A stretch of 64,000 bases of DNA from Acetobacteraceae bacterium (GCA_947455205.1 CANGNF010000013.1:1-64000), one strand, 5' to 3'; shown: positions 1-9,678, counted from the stretch's first letter. Notes: generated by a model not told the origin, from the sequence alone. Program-made: numbers and translations.

Positions 1-32
1 AGCAGCAGGGACAGCAGGGAACGTCGCAGCAT
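1..32 (-). CDS. 5' end of a truncated gene, signal-peptide-like start MLRRSLLSLL; by position next to ftsK possibly lolA
   Basis: ATG on the minus strand at 32 followed by an Arg-Arg/Leu-rich start, cut by the window edge. Confidence 0.35.
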   Translation of the reverse strand, partial: MLRRSLLSLL

Positions 33-108
33 GGCCACCATGTGGACCGGCGACGCGCCGGGGGGAAGCCCCCCGGCGGTTCACGCCAGTGGTTGCGGTT
101 GCGGCGCC

Positions 109-732
109 TCAGCGCGGCGCGGCGATCTCGCGGTAGCCGGCCGGGCGGGTGAAGCGCGCGGCGTCCTGCGCCGCGTAGCTGACCGCGCTGGCCTCCAGCC
201 CCTGTTCCGGCTGGCCGGCGCCGCCCGAGCCGACGCTGCGCAGCACCACGCCATCGGCGGTGATGCAGGCGCGGCCACGGCCGCCATCCGGCATCTCCAC
301 CCGCCAGCCCTGGCAGTCCTGCCCGGCCACCTTGTCGGCGGCGTCGCGCACGAAGCGCCCGCCCGGCGGGATCAGGCCGGGAATGCCGGCATCGGAGGGC
401 GGCGCCGGCAGCACCATCAGCTCCCGCGCCTGGTCATGTGCCATGAAGCCGTTGCCGGCGGCCAGGTCGGCCACCAGGAAGCTGCCATCCGGGTTGTCCA
501 GCCGCGCCTGCCGGCTGGCGGCGCGCCAGGCCAGCGCCACCTGCCCCTGGGCGCCCTGGCCAACCAGCCGATAGGTCACCGCGACATCGCGCGCCGGCTC
601 CAGCCGCGGCCGGTCCTGCGCCTGGGCGGCAGGCGCCGCCAGCAGCGCCAGGGCGAACACGGTCAGGCGGCCCCGGCTGGCCAGCGGGCGGGTGGTGGCG
701 TGGGTTGCGGGCTGGGCGGAGCGAAGGCGCAT
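109..732 (-). CDS. Exported protein of unknown function (DUF4412-like layout)
   Basis: ORF with signal peptide (LTVFALALLAAPAAQAQ); single cysteine pair in the C-terminal half; start chosen at MRLRSAQ. Confidence 0.6.
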   Translation of the reverse strand: MRLRSAQPATHATTRPLASRGRLTVFALALLAAPAAQAQDRPRLEPARDVAVTYRLVGQGAQGQVALAWRAASRQARLDNPDGSFLVADLAAGNGFMAHDQARELMVLPAPPSDAGIPGLIPPGGRFVRDAADKVAGQDCQGWRVEMPDGGRGRACITADGVVLRSVGSGGAGQPEQGLEASAVSYAAQDAARFTRPAGYREIAAPR

Positions 733-900
733 CGGCTGGTCATCCACGGTGAAGGCGTCAGGCTGCAGCATGACCATGGCGGCATGACGGCAGCCCCCTG
801 CGGCGCGTGACATCGATGTGAGCCCAATTGACTCACATCAAGGCAGGGTTTTGGCCACAGACCCATTGTCAGGCATGGAAGGAAATGAGGTCTCCACAGC

Positions 901-1878
901 ATGCACGGCACGCGTCGCCACTTGGTCAAATCCGCCGCCCTGCTCGCCGCGGGGCTTGGTTCAGCCCGCGCGCAACCGCGGCCGGTCGGCACACTGGTGG
1001 TGCCCTTCGCGCCCGGCGGCGCGGCCGACCTGGTGGCGCGGCTGCTGGCCCCGGCGCTGACGGCACGGCTGGGCCACCCGTACGAGGTGGTCAACATGCC
1101 AGGCCGGGTGGGCCAGCTGGCCGTGGAGTACGTCGCCACGGCGGCGCCGACCGGTGATACCCTGCTGCTGGCCACCAACAGCATCTTCGTCACCGCCGCC
1201 GAACTCTGCGCCGCCTTGGGCAACTGGGACGAGGTGCTGCGCCCGGTCGGGCTGCTGGCCAGCAACGGCCTGGTGCTCTGCGTCAGCGCCTATGCCCCGT
1301 TGCCGGACCTGGCGGCGCTGCTGGCGCAGCTGCGACAGGCCGCCGCGCCGCCCAGCTTCGGCTCGGCCGGCTACGGCACCACCGGCCACCTGGCCATGGA
1401 AGCCCTGATGCAGCGCGCCGGCCTGCACTTGGACCACCTGGCCAGCACCGGCGACGCCCTGGCCATGCGGACGCTGCTGACGGAACAGGTGGCGTGCTGC
1501 TTCTGCAACGCGGCGACGGCGCGGCCATTCGTGCAGGCCGGCACGGCGCGGGCGCTGGCGGTGACCTCGGCGCTGCGGCTGCCGGCCTTCCCCACGGTAC
1601 CGACATTGGACGAGGCCGGCTTCCCCGGCTTCCAGTGCACCACGGATTTCGCGCTGTTCGCCCCCAACGCCACGCCGGCGCCGGTGATGCGGGAACTGGT
1701 GGCGGCGGCGATGGAGGCCATGGCCGCGCCGCTGATGCGCCGGCGCCTGGCCATTGCCGCGCTGCAGCCGGTGGGCACCGGGCCGCAGGAATTCGCCGGC
1801 TACCTGGAACGCGAGCGGGCGGAATGGCGCGCCCTGCTCAGCCTGCGCCAGCTGACCGCCGACCCGCTGGACTGCTGA
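901..1878 (+). CDS. Bug/TctC-family tripartite tricarboxylate transporter solute-binding protein
   Basis: Signal peptide then VGTLVVPFAPGGAADLVARLLAP, typical of the Bug family; 325 aa. Confidence 0.85.
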   Translation: MHGTRRHLVKSAALLAAGLGSARAQPRPVGTLVVPFAPGGAADLVARLLAPALTARLGHPYEVVNMPGRVGQLAVEYVATAAPTGDTLLLATNSIFVTAAELCAALGNWDEVLRPVGLLASNGLVLCVSAYAPLPDLAALLAQLRQAAAPPSFGSAGYGTTGHLAMEALMQRAGLHLDHLASTGDALAMRTLLTEQVACCFCNAATARPFVQAGTARALAVTSALRLPAFPTVPTLDEAGFPGFQCTTDFALFAPNATPAPVMRELVAAAMEAMAAPLMRRRLAIAALQPVGTGPQEFAGYLERERAEWRALLSLRQLTADPLDC

Positions 1879-1893
1879 GGCCGGCGCCCGGGT

Positions 1894-4413
1894 TCAATCC
1901 TCCTCGTCGCGGTCGATCCGCCGCGTCAGCACCTCGCGCTTGCCCACATGGTTGGCGGGGCCGACGATGCCTTCCTTCTCCATCTGCTCGATCAGGTCGG
2001 CGGCGCGGTTGTAGCCGATGCGGAGCTGGCGCTGCAGGAAGCTGGTGGTGGCCTTGCCCTCGCGGCTGACCACGTCCACCGCCTTGTCGAACAGGCTCTT
2101 GTCCGCGTCGCTGGCGCCGGCGATGCCGGACATGGACAGCCCGCCGCCATCGCCGCCGCCGCCACCACCCTCGGCGTCTTCCACCGCCTCGGTGACTTCC
2201 TCGATATAGGCCGGCTCGCCCTGCTCGCGCAGGTGCTCCACCACGCGCTCGACCTCCTCGTCGGAGACGAAGGGGCCATGCACGCGCGCGACGCGCCCGC
2301 CGCCGGCCATGTGCAGCATGTCGCCCTGGCCCAGCAGCTGCTCGGCGCCCTGCTCGCCCAAAATCGTGCGGCTGTCGATCTTGCTGGTGACCGAGAAGCT
2401 GATGCGGGTGGGGAAGTTGGCCTTGATGACGCCGGTGATGACATCCACCGAAGGCCGCTGCGTCGCCATGATGACGTGGATGCCCGCGGCACGCGCCATC
2501 TGCGCCAGGCGCTGCACCGCGGCCTCGATCTCCTTGCCCGCCACGATCATCAGGTCGGCCATCTCGTCGATGACGACCACGATCATCGGCAAGGGCTCCA
2601 GCGCCAGCGGCAACTCCTCGAACACCGGCTTACCGGTCTCGGGGTCGAAGCCGGTCTGCACCCGGCGGGTCAGCACCTCGCCGCGGCCGCGGGCGGCGGC
2701 GACCTTCTCGTTGTAGCCGGCCACGTTGCGGACGCCGATGTTGGACATGGCGCGGTAGCGGCGCTCCATCTCCCGCACCGTCCACTTCAGCGCGCCGATC
2801 GCCTTGGGCGCTTCCGTCACCACTGGCGCCAGCAGGTGCGGAATGCGGTCATAGACCGACAATTCCAGCATCTTCGGGTCGATCATGATGAAGCGGCATT
2901 CCTCCGGGCTGAAGCGGTACAGCAGCGAGAGGATCATGGTGTTGATGGCGACCGACTTGCCCGAGCCGGTGGTGCCGGCGATCAGCAGATGCGGCATGCG
3001 GGCCAGGTCGGCGATGACCGGGGCGCCGCCGATATCCTTGCCCAGCGCCAGCGGCAGCTTGCCGGAATTGCGCGCCCATTCGTCGGCGCCGAACATCTCC
3101 GACAGGAAGACGGTCTCGCGGTTGGCGTTCGGCATCTCGATGCCGATGACGTTGCGGCCGGGCACGGTGGCGATGCGGACCGCCAGCACGGACATGCTGC
3201 GGGCGATGTCGTCCGCCAGCCCGATGACGCGGGACGACTTGGTGCCGGGGGCCGGCTCCAGCTCGTACAGCGTTACGACCGGGCCGGGGCGCACGTCGCC
3301 GATATGGCCGCGCACGCCGTAATCCTCCAGCACCTGCTCCAGCAGGCGGGCATTGGCCTGCAGCGCTTCGTCGGAAGGCCGGCCGGCGCGGCGGATCGGC
3401 GCCGGGGAGAGCAGTTCCAGCGGCGGCAGGCGGAACGGCCCGGTGCCGGCCAGCGGCAGTTCCGGCTGGCGCGTCTCCGGCCGCTTGCCGGGGCGCACCG
3501 CCTCGATCACCCGGGCGCCGGCCTTGCGCGGCGGCTCCGGCGGCAGTTGCGGCCCGCGCGGCGCTTCCGGCGCTTCCGGCGGCTCCGGGGGCAGTGGCGC
3601 CAGGCGGCGGCGGCCGACGGCACTGGCCTTCTGGTCGGCGGCGGCCAGCACGTCGGTCAGGTCGGCCCCCGCCGCCAGCGGGCGCTCCGGCCGGCGGAAC
3701 AGGCCGCCGAGGCGGGCGAACAGGCCAGGGCGGCGGCCCTGCAGCAGCCGGGTGCCACGCAGCACGCCCTGACTGCCAACGCGCGCCACGCCCACCGCGC
3801 CGCGCCGGGTGAAGCGGCCGAGGCCCAGCCATTCCGCCGGGGAGAGGCCGAAGGCGGCGATCGAGAGGCAGAACGCCGTCAGCGCCAGCAGCGCATAGGC
3901 GACCCACAGGCCGAAGCTGCCGAAGATCGCCTCCGCGCCGCGGCTGACGAACTCGGCCAGCACCGGGCCGACCGCGCCACCCGGCCCGGCCAGCACCGGC
4001 TGGCCCGCCGGCAGCGGCAGCAGGGAAAGCGTGGCCGCCAGCGCCGGCAGCGCCGCCAGCAGCGCCGCCAGCCGCGCCGGGAACAGCCCGAGCCCACGAT
4101 GCGCCGCCAGCCGGAACGCCCAGGCCAGCAGCGCCAGCACCGGCAGCACGCCGGCCAGGCCGAAGCCCTGCAGCAGCAGGTCCGACGCACTGGCCCCCGC
4201 CTGCCCGACCAGGTTGGCCGGCGCCCGCCCGGTGGCGGTGGACATGGAGGGGTCGGCGGGGTCGTGGCTCAGCAGCGCCAGCAGCAGCGCCAGCCCGGCC
4301 AGGGCGCAGAGCATGCCGGTGCATTCCGCCAGCCGGCGCCACAGCGCCGCCTTCACCGCCGGCGAGGCGAAACGCCGGACCCCGGCAATGGTGCGTTCGG
4401 AGGTGGATGACAT
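1894..4413 (-). CDS. ftsK: DNA translocase FtsK
   Basis: N-terminal TM segments, Walker A (AGTTGSGKSVAIN), Walker B (MIVVVIDEMADLM), C-terminal gamma winged helix (QRQLRIGYNRAADLIEQMEKEGIVGPANHVGKREVL). Start chosen at MSSTSERT. Confidence 0.96.
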   Translation of the reverse strand: MSSTSERTIAGVRRFASPAVKAALWRRLAECTGMLCALAGLALLLALLSHDPADPSMSTATGRAPANLVGQAGASASDLLLQGFGLAGVLPVLALLAWAFRLAAHRGLGLFPARLAALLAALPALAATLSLLPLPAGQPVLAGPGGAVGPVLAEFVSRGAEAIFGSFGLWVAYALLALTAFCLSIAAFGLSPAEWLGLGRFTRRGAVGVARVGSQGVLRGTRLLQGRRPGLFARLGGLFRRPERPLAAGADLTDVLAAADQKASAVGRRRLAPLPPEPPEAPEAPRGPQLPPEPPRKAGARVIEAVRPGKRPETRQPELPLAGTGPFRLPPLELLSPAPIRRAGRPSDEALQANARLLEQVLEDYGVRGHIGDVRPGPVVTLYELEPAPGTKSSRVIGLADDIARSMSVLAVRIATVPGRNVIGIEMPNANRETVFLSEMFGADEWARNSGKLPLALGKDIGGAPVIADLARMPHLLIAGTTGSGKSVAINTMILSLLYRFSPEECRFIMIDPKMLELSVYDRIPHLLAPVVTEAPKAIGALKWTVREMERRYRAMSNIGVRNVAGYNEKVAAARGRGEVLTRRVQTGFDPETGKPVFEELPLALEPLPMIVVVIDEMADLMIVAGKEIEAAVQRLAQMARAAGIHVIMATQRPSVDVITGVIKANFPTRISFSVTSKIDSRTILGEQGAEQLLGQGDMLHMAGGGRVARVHGPFVSDEEVERVVEHLREQGEPAYIEEVTEAVEDAEGGGGGGDGGGLSMSGIAGASDADKSLFDKAVDVVSREGKATTSFLQRQLRIGYNRAADLIEQMEKEGIVGPANHVGKREVLTRRIDRDEED

Positions 4414-4519
4414 GGCGGCGGACCGATCTTCGGAAGCAGCCTGAAGAATACACGGGAAGCGGCTGTAACGGCAGCGGTGAATCATTTCAGCCGCGCAGGC
4501 TTGATGGTTGCGGGATTGA

Positions 4520-4534
4520 GAACATATAGTGAAC
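4520..4534 (+). promoter_or_regulatory. Putative LexA (SOS) box GAAC-ATATAGT-GAAC
   Basis: Direct repeat GAAC-N7-GAAC, the alphaproteobacterial LexA-box form (reverse complement GTTC-N7-GTTC), 18 bp upstream of the ATG at 4553. Confidence 0.75.
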
Positions 4535-4552
4535 TACAGTGAAAGCCCCGCC

Positions 4553-5809
4553 ATGGACCTGCAGCAGAAGCTCGCCATCCTCGCCGACGCCGCCAAGTAC
4601 GACGCGTCCTGCGCGTCCTCCGGCGCCGACAGCCGGGACAGCCGGAAAGGTGGGCTGGGCAGCACCGCGCCCGGCATGGGCATCTGCCATGCCTATGCGC
4701 CGGATGGCCGCTGCATCTCCCTGCTGAAGGTGCTGCTGACCAATGCCTGCGTGTTCGACTGCGCCTACTGCATCAACCGCGCCAGCAGCAACGTGCCGCG
4801 CGCCCGCTTCACGGTGGATGAACTGGTGGGCCTGGCGCTGGACTTCTACCGCCACAATGCCATCGAGGGTGTGTTCCTGTCCTCCGGCATCATCCGCAGC
4901 CCCGACTACACCATGGAGCAGATCGTCCGCGTGGCGCGGGAACTGCGGGAGACCCATGGCTTTCGCGGCTACATCCACCTGAAGACCATCCCCGACGCAT
5001 CGCCGGAGCTGCTGGAGGAGGCGGGAAGGCTGGCCGACCGGCTGTCGATCAACATCGAACTGCCGCAGCGCAGCAGCCTGGAAAGCCTGGCACCGGAGAA
5101 GAATTTCTCCGGCATCCGCCGCAGCATGGGGCGCATGCGCGAACGGATCGAGGCGCATGCCGGCGAGCGGCGCGAGGCCGGGCGCATCGCGCCGCCGCCC
5201 TTCGCCCGTGGCCAGAGCACGCAGATGATCGTCGGCGCCGATGACGCCGATGACGCCACGGTGCTGGGCACCTCCACCGGGCTCTACGCCAGCTATGGGC
5301 TGCGGCGGGTCTACTACTCCGCCTATTCGCCGATTCCGGATGCGTCGCGCCTGCTGCCGCCGCAGGCGCCGCCGCTGGTGCGGGAGCACCGGCTGTACCA
5401 GGCCGACTGGCTGCTGCGCTTCTACGGCTTCACGCCCGAGGAGATCATGAGCGGCGGCACCGCGGGCATGCTGGACCTGGAGGTGGACCCCAAGCTGGCC
5501 TGGGCGCTGGCCCATCGCGGCGACTTTCCGCTGGACGTCAACCTGGCCCCGCGTGAGCGCCTGCTGCGCGTGCCCGGCCTGGGGGCGAAGACGGTGGAGC
5601 GCATCCTCTCGGCCCGTCGTCACCGTTCCCTGCGGATGGAGGACCTGGCCCGGCTGCGGGTGCCACTGGCCAAGGTGCGGCCCTTCCTGCTGGCCGCCGA
5701 CCATCGGCCCGCCGCGCGGCTGCTGGACAGCGCCGACCTGCGCCAGCGCCTGGTGGCGCGCACCGCCTTCACCGCTGCGGCGCGGCCGCAACAGCTTGCG
5801 CTGTTCTGA
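4553..5809 (+). CDS. Putative DNA modification/repair radical SAM protein (SplB-like, TIGR03916-type)
   Basis: CX3CX2C motif CVFDCAYC, 'KVLLTNACVFDCAYCINR', C-terminal helix-hairpin-helix VPGLGAKTVERI. Confidence 0.88.
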   Translation: MDLQQKLAILADAAKYDASCASSGADSRDSRKGGLGSTAPGMGICHAYAPDGRCISLLKVLLTNACVFDCAYCINRASSNVPRARFTVDELVGLALDFYRHNAIEGVFLSSGIIRSPDYTMEQIVRVARELRETHGFRGYIHLKTIPDASPELLEEAGRLADRLSINIELPQRSSLESLAPEKNFSGIRRSMGRMRERIEAHAGERREAGRIAPPPFARGQSTQMIVGADDADDATVLGTSTGLYASYGLRRVYYSAYSPIPDASRLLPPQAPPLVREHRLYQADWLLRFYGFTPEEIMSGGTAGMLDLEVDPKLAWALAHRGDFPLDVNLAPRERLLRVPGLGAKTVERILSARRHRSLRMEDLARLRVPLAKVRPFLLAADHRPAARLLDSADLRQRLVARTAFTAAARPQQLALF

Positions 5810-5882
5810 TGCGCGCCGCGCCTTGCCGCCCTGGTCCGCATCGCCCCCCGCTGCGGTGGTGCCAGCCGGCTGGGGGCCGCTG

Positions 5883-7403
5883 ATGGGCACGGTCGGCATC
5901 GTGCTGCCGGGCCCCGCCGCCTTCGACGCCTGGCGCGACCAGGCCCGCCGCGTGCTGGCCGCCGGGGTGCCACCGGAGGATGTGGAATGGCGCGTGGTCG
6001 GTGAGGCCGCTGGCCTGTTTACAGGCTCAGCCGCCGGCCCGGATGGCCGCGCCGCGCCGCCCGCTGCGCCCAAGGCGCCGCCGGTCGCGGTGCCGCGCGC
6101 CTTTCCGGCGCTGGCGGAAGTCGCCATCCGCCACCGCGACCCCGAGCGCTTCGCCCTGCTGTACCGCGTGCTGTGGCGCCTGACCCACGGCGCGCACGGC
6201 CTGCTGGAAGACCGCGCCGACCCGGACGTGAACCGCGTAGAGGCCATGGCCAAGTCGGTGCGGCGGGACGCGCACAAGATGCACGCCTTCCTCCGCTTCC
6301 GCTGCATCCAGGCCGAGGGCGGGCCGCACTACCTGGCCTGGTTCGAGCCAGACCATCACATCCTGCAGGCCGAGGCCGACTTCTTCGTCCGCCGCTTCGC
6401 CGGGCTGCGCTGGTCCATCATCACGCCCGAGGCCAGCGCGCATTGGGATGGCAGCGCGCTGCGCTTCGGCCCCGGCGGCAACCGCCACGACGTGCCGCGC
6501 GAGGATGCGGTGGAGGACCTGTGGCGCACCTACTACGCCAGCATCTTCAACCCGGCGCGGCTGAAGCCGGCGGCGATGCGGGCGGAGATGCCGAAGAAGT
6601 ATTGGCGCAACATGCCGGAGACGCGGGACATTCCGCGCCTGATCGCCGAGGCCCCGGCCCGCGCCGCCGAGATGGTCGCGCGCGGCGCCACGACCCCGGC
6701 GCTGCGCCGGCAGCGGGACATCTGGTCCGCCCGCGCCGGTGGAGGCGACGTGCATCCCGCGGCGGCCGAGGGCGTTGCCCCGGGCATGGACCTGTTGGCG
6801 CCGAGAGACCCCGCCGAAGCCCTGGCCGCGCTGCGCGCCGAGGTATTGGCCGACCACTCCCTGGCCTGGGCCGCCCAGGCAACCCAGGCGGTGTTCGGGG
6901 AAGGCCCGATCGGCGCGCGGCTGCTCTTCGTCGGCGAACAGCCGGGCGACGAGGAGGACATTGCCGGCCGCCCCTTCGTCGGCCCGGCCGGGCGGCTGTT
7001 CGACCGCGCGCTGGCGGAGGTGGGCATTCCCCGAGCCGAGACCTACGTCACCAATGCGGTCAAGCACTTCAAGTACACCCCTACCGGCCGCCGCCGCATT
7101 CACCAGAGCCCGGATGCCGGCGACATCGCGCATTACCGGCCGTTTTTGCGGCGAGAGATCGAGATCGTCGGGCCACGGCTGGTGGTCTCGCTCGGTGCCT
7201 CGGCGCTGCGGGCGCTGACCGGCAAGGCGGTGGCGGTAGGCAAGGCGCGCGGCCAGGTGCTGGCGCTGCCGGATGCGCCGCCGGTCTTCCCCACGGTGCA
7301 CCCCAGCTACCTGCTGCGGCTGCCGGATGCGGCGGCGAAGGCGGCGGAATACCAGCGCTTCCTGGCCGACCTGCGGGCGGCGGCGGCGGTGGCGCTGGGC
7401 TAG
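5883..7403 (+). CDS. udgX: UdgX-type uracil-DNA-binding protein with N-terminal DUF4130-like domain
   Basis: UDG family-4/5-like motif GEQPGDEEDIAGRPFVGPAGRLFDRAL; RRRIH loop (GRRRIHQSP) typical of UdgX; N-terminal half resembles TIGR03915. Start chosen at MGTVGIV. Confidence 0.88.
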   Translation: MGTVGIVLPGPAAFDAWRDQARRVLAAGVPPEDVEWRVVGEAAGLFTGSAAGPDGRAAPPAAPKAPPVAVPRAFPALAEVAIRHRDPERFALLYRVLWRLTHGAHGLLEDRADPDVNRVEAMAKSVRRDAHKMHAFLRFRCIQAEGGPHYLAWFEPDHHILQAEADFFVRRFAGLRWSIITPEASAHWDGSALRFGPGGNRHDVPREDAVEDLWRTYYASIFNPARLKPAAMRAEMPKKYWRNMPETRDIPRLIAEAPARAAEMVARGATTPALRRQRDIWSARAGGGDVHPAAAEGVAPGMDLLAPRDPAEALAALRAEVLADHSLAWAAQATQAVFGEGPIGARLLFVGEQPGDEEDIAGRPFVGPAGRLFDRALAEVGIPRAETYVTNAVKHFKYTPTGRRRIHQSPDAGDIAHYRPFLRREIEIVGPRLVVSLGASALRALTGKAVAVGKARGQVLALPDAPPVFPTVHPSYLLRLPDAAAKAAEYQRFLADLRAAAAVALG

Positions 7404-7439
7404 AAGTCACGAAATGCACCCGGCAGGGCGCATGGTGCG

Positions 7440-9101
7440 CTAACCCGCCACTTCCTCCGGCGTCGCCGCCACGCCCCAGCGCCGGAGCCCGGCCGAGACC
7501 AGCGGCGAGGCGGTCAGCACGCAGAACGGCACCGCCAGCACCAGCCCGGCGGTGAAGGGCAGCGCCCAGGCCAGCGCCGCCCAGGACACCGTGCCGAAGG
7601 CCGCGCACAGCGCCACGCCCAGCAGCGTATGCGGCCACAGCAGCCGCAGCGCATCGCCCCAGCCGACGCCACGGTCGGCGCGGTTCTGCGGCGCCCAGCC
7701 GGGCTTCAGCCCAACGGCCAGCGCGCCCAGCGACAGCGCCTTGTTCACCTGGCAGATCGGCTCGAACAGCGTGGTGAAGGCCAGCTCCGCCACGGCGCCG
7801 GCGGCATAGCGCCACCAACCGCCGTATGGCTGCGCGCGTGAGGGCCGCAGCAGAACCTCGGCATAGCCGGCCAGCTTGGAGGCGTAGTTGCCGGCCCAGC
7901 CGAACAGCAGCAGCCAGGGCAGCAGCGCCATGTCCACCTGGCCGCCCAGCGCCGCGTTGACAGCCGCCAGTGCCAGCAGCAGCACCCAGGCGGGGGCGCC
8001 GAGGAACAGCAAAATCGCCTGCACCAGCTGCCAGCGGCCCATCGCGGTCATGCCCGGCAGCCGCAGCAGGGCGACATACTGCATGTTGCCGGCGCCCCAG
8101 CGCTGGTCGCGCGCCAGGTATTCCGGCAGGGCCGGCGGGTTGGCCTCCAGGCTGCCATCCTCCAGCGGCAGGCACATCACCTTCCAGCCGGCGGCGTGCA
8201 GCCGCACCGCCTCCACCTGGTCGTGGCTGAGGATCGGCCGGCCATCCGGCAGCGGGTCCAGCCGGCAATGGCGGCGGAAGGGGTCGATGCGGATGATGGC
8301 GTTGTGGCCCCAGTACGGGCCCTCGCCCTGCTGCCACCAGGCCTGGCCGGTGGTCCAGGCGCGCATGCCCGCGCGCATGCCGAACTGGAACAGCCGCGGA
8401 AACGCCGCCCGCGCCGGCCGCCCGACGGTCAGCTGCTGCACCAGTGCCAAGCCGGGGTCCACTTCCATGCAGCGCACCAGGCGCAGCACGGCGGCGGCCG
8501 ACATCTCGCTGTCGGCATCCAGCGTCAGCATCAGCTCATGCCCGGCAGCGTGGTGGTCCAGGAAGTCCATGATGTTGCCGGCCTTGAAGCCGGTATTCGC
8601 CGTGCGCCGGCGGTAGTGCACGCGGGCCGCGTCGCTGCGCCGGGCGCGGAAGGCCACCACGGCCAGCGCCTCGCGCTTCGCCAGCGCCGCGTCCTGCGTG
8701 TCCGAGAGGATGAACAGCGAGAAGAAGGGCCCGGCGCCCGCCAGGGCCAGCCCGTCCAGCAGGCGGCCCATGGCGGGCAGCACCTCGGCCAGGTCCTCGT
8801 TGCGGACACACACGGCAATGGCGGTGCGGAGTTGCGGCACGCCGGGGCGCGCCTCGGCCAGGGCCGGCAGCACGGCGGAGGCCGCGTCGCGCCGGGTCAG
8901 CAGCAGCCACAGCCCCAACAGCCCGTTGCCCAGGCTTATGCCGTGCCAGGGCGCCACCAGCACCAGGCAGGCCAGCATCAGCGCCTCGGTGGCGCTGAGG
9001 CCGCCCGACGCCAGGCAGTGCCAGGCCAGCAGCAGCAGCGCCGCCGCCATGCCCAGCATCAGGCCGAAGAAGATGATCCGCCGCAGCGCCATGGTTCCCA
9101 C
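7440..9101 (-). CDS. opgH: Glucan biosynthesis glucosyltransferase (OpgH/MdoH-like), short form
   Basis: GT2 features LTLDADSEMS, GPYWGHNAIIRIDPFR, SHDQVEAVRLHAAGW, DQRWGAGNMQY; multiple TM segments. Confidence 0.85.
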   Translation of the reverse strand: MGTMALRRIIFFGLMLGMAAALLLLAWHCLASGGLSATEALMLACLVLVAPWHGISLGNGLLGLWLLLTRRDAASAVLPALAEARPGVPQLRTAIAVCVRNEDLAEVLPAMGRLLDGLALAGAGPFFSLFILSDTQDAALAKREALAVVAFRARRSDAARVHYRRRTANTGFKAGNIMDFLDHHAAGHELMLTLDADSEMSAAAVLRLVRCMEVDPGLALVQQLTVGRPARAAFPRLFQFGMRAGMRAWTTGQAWWQQGEGPYWGHNAIIRIDPFRRHCRLDPLPDGRPILSHDQVEAVRLHAAGWKVMCLPLEDGSLEANPPALPEYLARDQRWGAGNMQYVALLRLPGMTAMGRWQLVQAILLFLGAPAWVLLLALAAVNAALGGQVDMALLPWLLLFGWAGNYASKLAGYAEVLLRPSRAQPYGGWWRYAAGAVAELAFTTLFEPICQVNKALSLGALAVGLKPGWAPQNRADRGVGWGDALRLLWPHTLLGVALCAAFGTVSWAALAWALPFTAGLVLAVPFCVLTASPLVSAGLRRWGVAATPEEVAG

Positions 9102-9277
9102 CAGGCGCAGCTAGCGCGGGAAAATGGCGGCCGTGCGGCGCGGGGCGGGATCGCCGGCGCGGGTCAGCCCAGGCGCTAGCGTCTGATCGCCCGGGGCGGA
9201 ATCGCCGAAGGGCGTGCATCAGCCGCCCGACAAAGGCCCAGAGGCTGTCGGGCGCTTCCATTGGCGCCTGACAGACT

Positions 9278-9544
9278 CTAGCCGCCGCCGGGGTTGTGGC
9301 CGTAGCTGCCGCTGCTGCTGCCGCGCGGGTACATCGGGTCGGCGCCCAGGTAGTAGTCCCGGTTGATCGCGTTCATGCCCTGGTCGCTGACGAAGCGACC
9401 ATTGTTGCCGCCGCTGCCGGAGGCGGGTGAGACCGCCGGGCGCGCCGCGGCATCGGCGGTCCGGGTTGGCGGTTGCCCGGCGCAGCCGCCCAGCAGCAGG
9501 GCCGCGCCAAGCGCGAGGGTGTGGGGAAAAGTGGGTCGCATCAT
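9278..9544 (-). CDS. Small putative lipoprotein
   Basis: Lipobox LLLGGCAG; 88 aa; C-terminal motif YYLGADPMYPRG. Confidence 0.65.
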   Translation of the reverse strand: MMRPTFPHTLALGAALLLGGCAGQPPTRTADAAARPAVSPASGSGGNNGRFVSDQGMNAINRDYYLGADPMYPRGSSSGSYGHNPGGG

Positions 9545-9622
9545 GTCGATCTCCGCTGTCCCGGCCCGGCTTCAAGCCTGGGGCGGGGCGGCGGTTGCGC
9601 GGCGTCACCCTTGGTAACAGGA

Positions 9623-9649
9623 AAGGCGGGCCCCCGCGGGACCCGCCTT
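9623..9649 (-). terminator. Inverted repeat, possible terminator of the upstream small lipoprotein gene
   Basis: AAGGCGGG ... CCCGCCTT, 8-bp stem with 11-nt loop between the two small lipoprotein genes; weak T tract. Confidence 0.45.
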
Positions 9650-9678
9650 CGTCTCAACCGCGCCGTCGCAGGCTCAGG

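Noticed and set aside
1878-1920. tRNA-like GGTTCAATCC near 1890
   Set aside because: Overlaps the ftsK 3' end and has no cloverleaf partners.
1948-4410. 820-aa plus-strand ORF antisense to ftsK
   Set aside because: His/Gln/Arg-rich translation, no domain; typical spurious frame in high-GC DNA opposite a confident gene.
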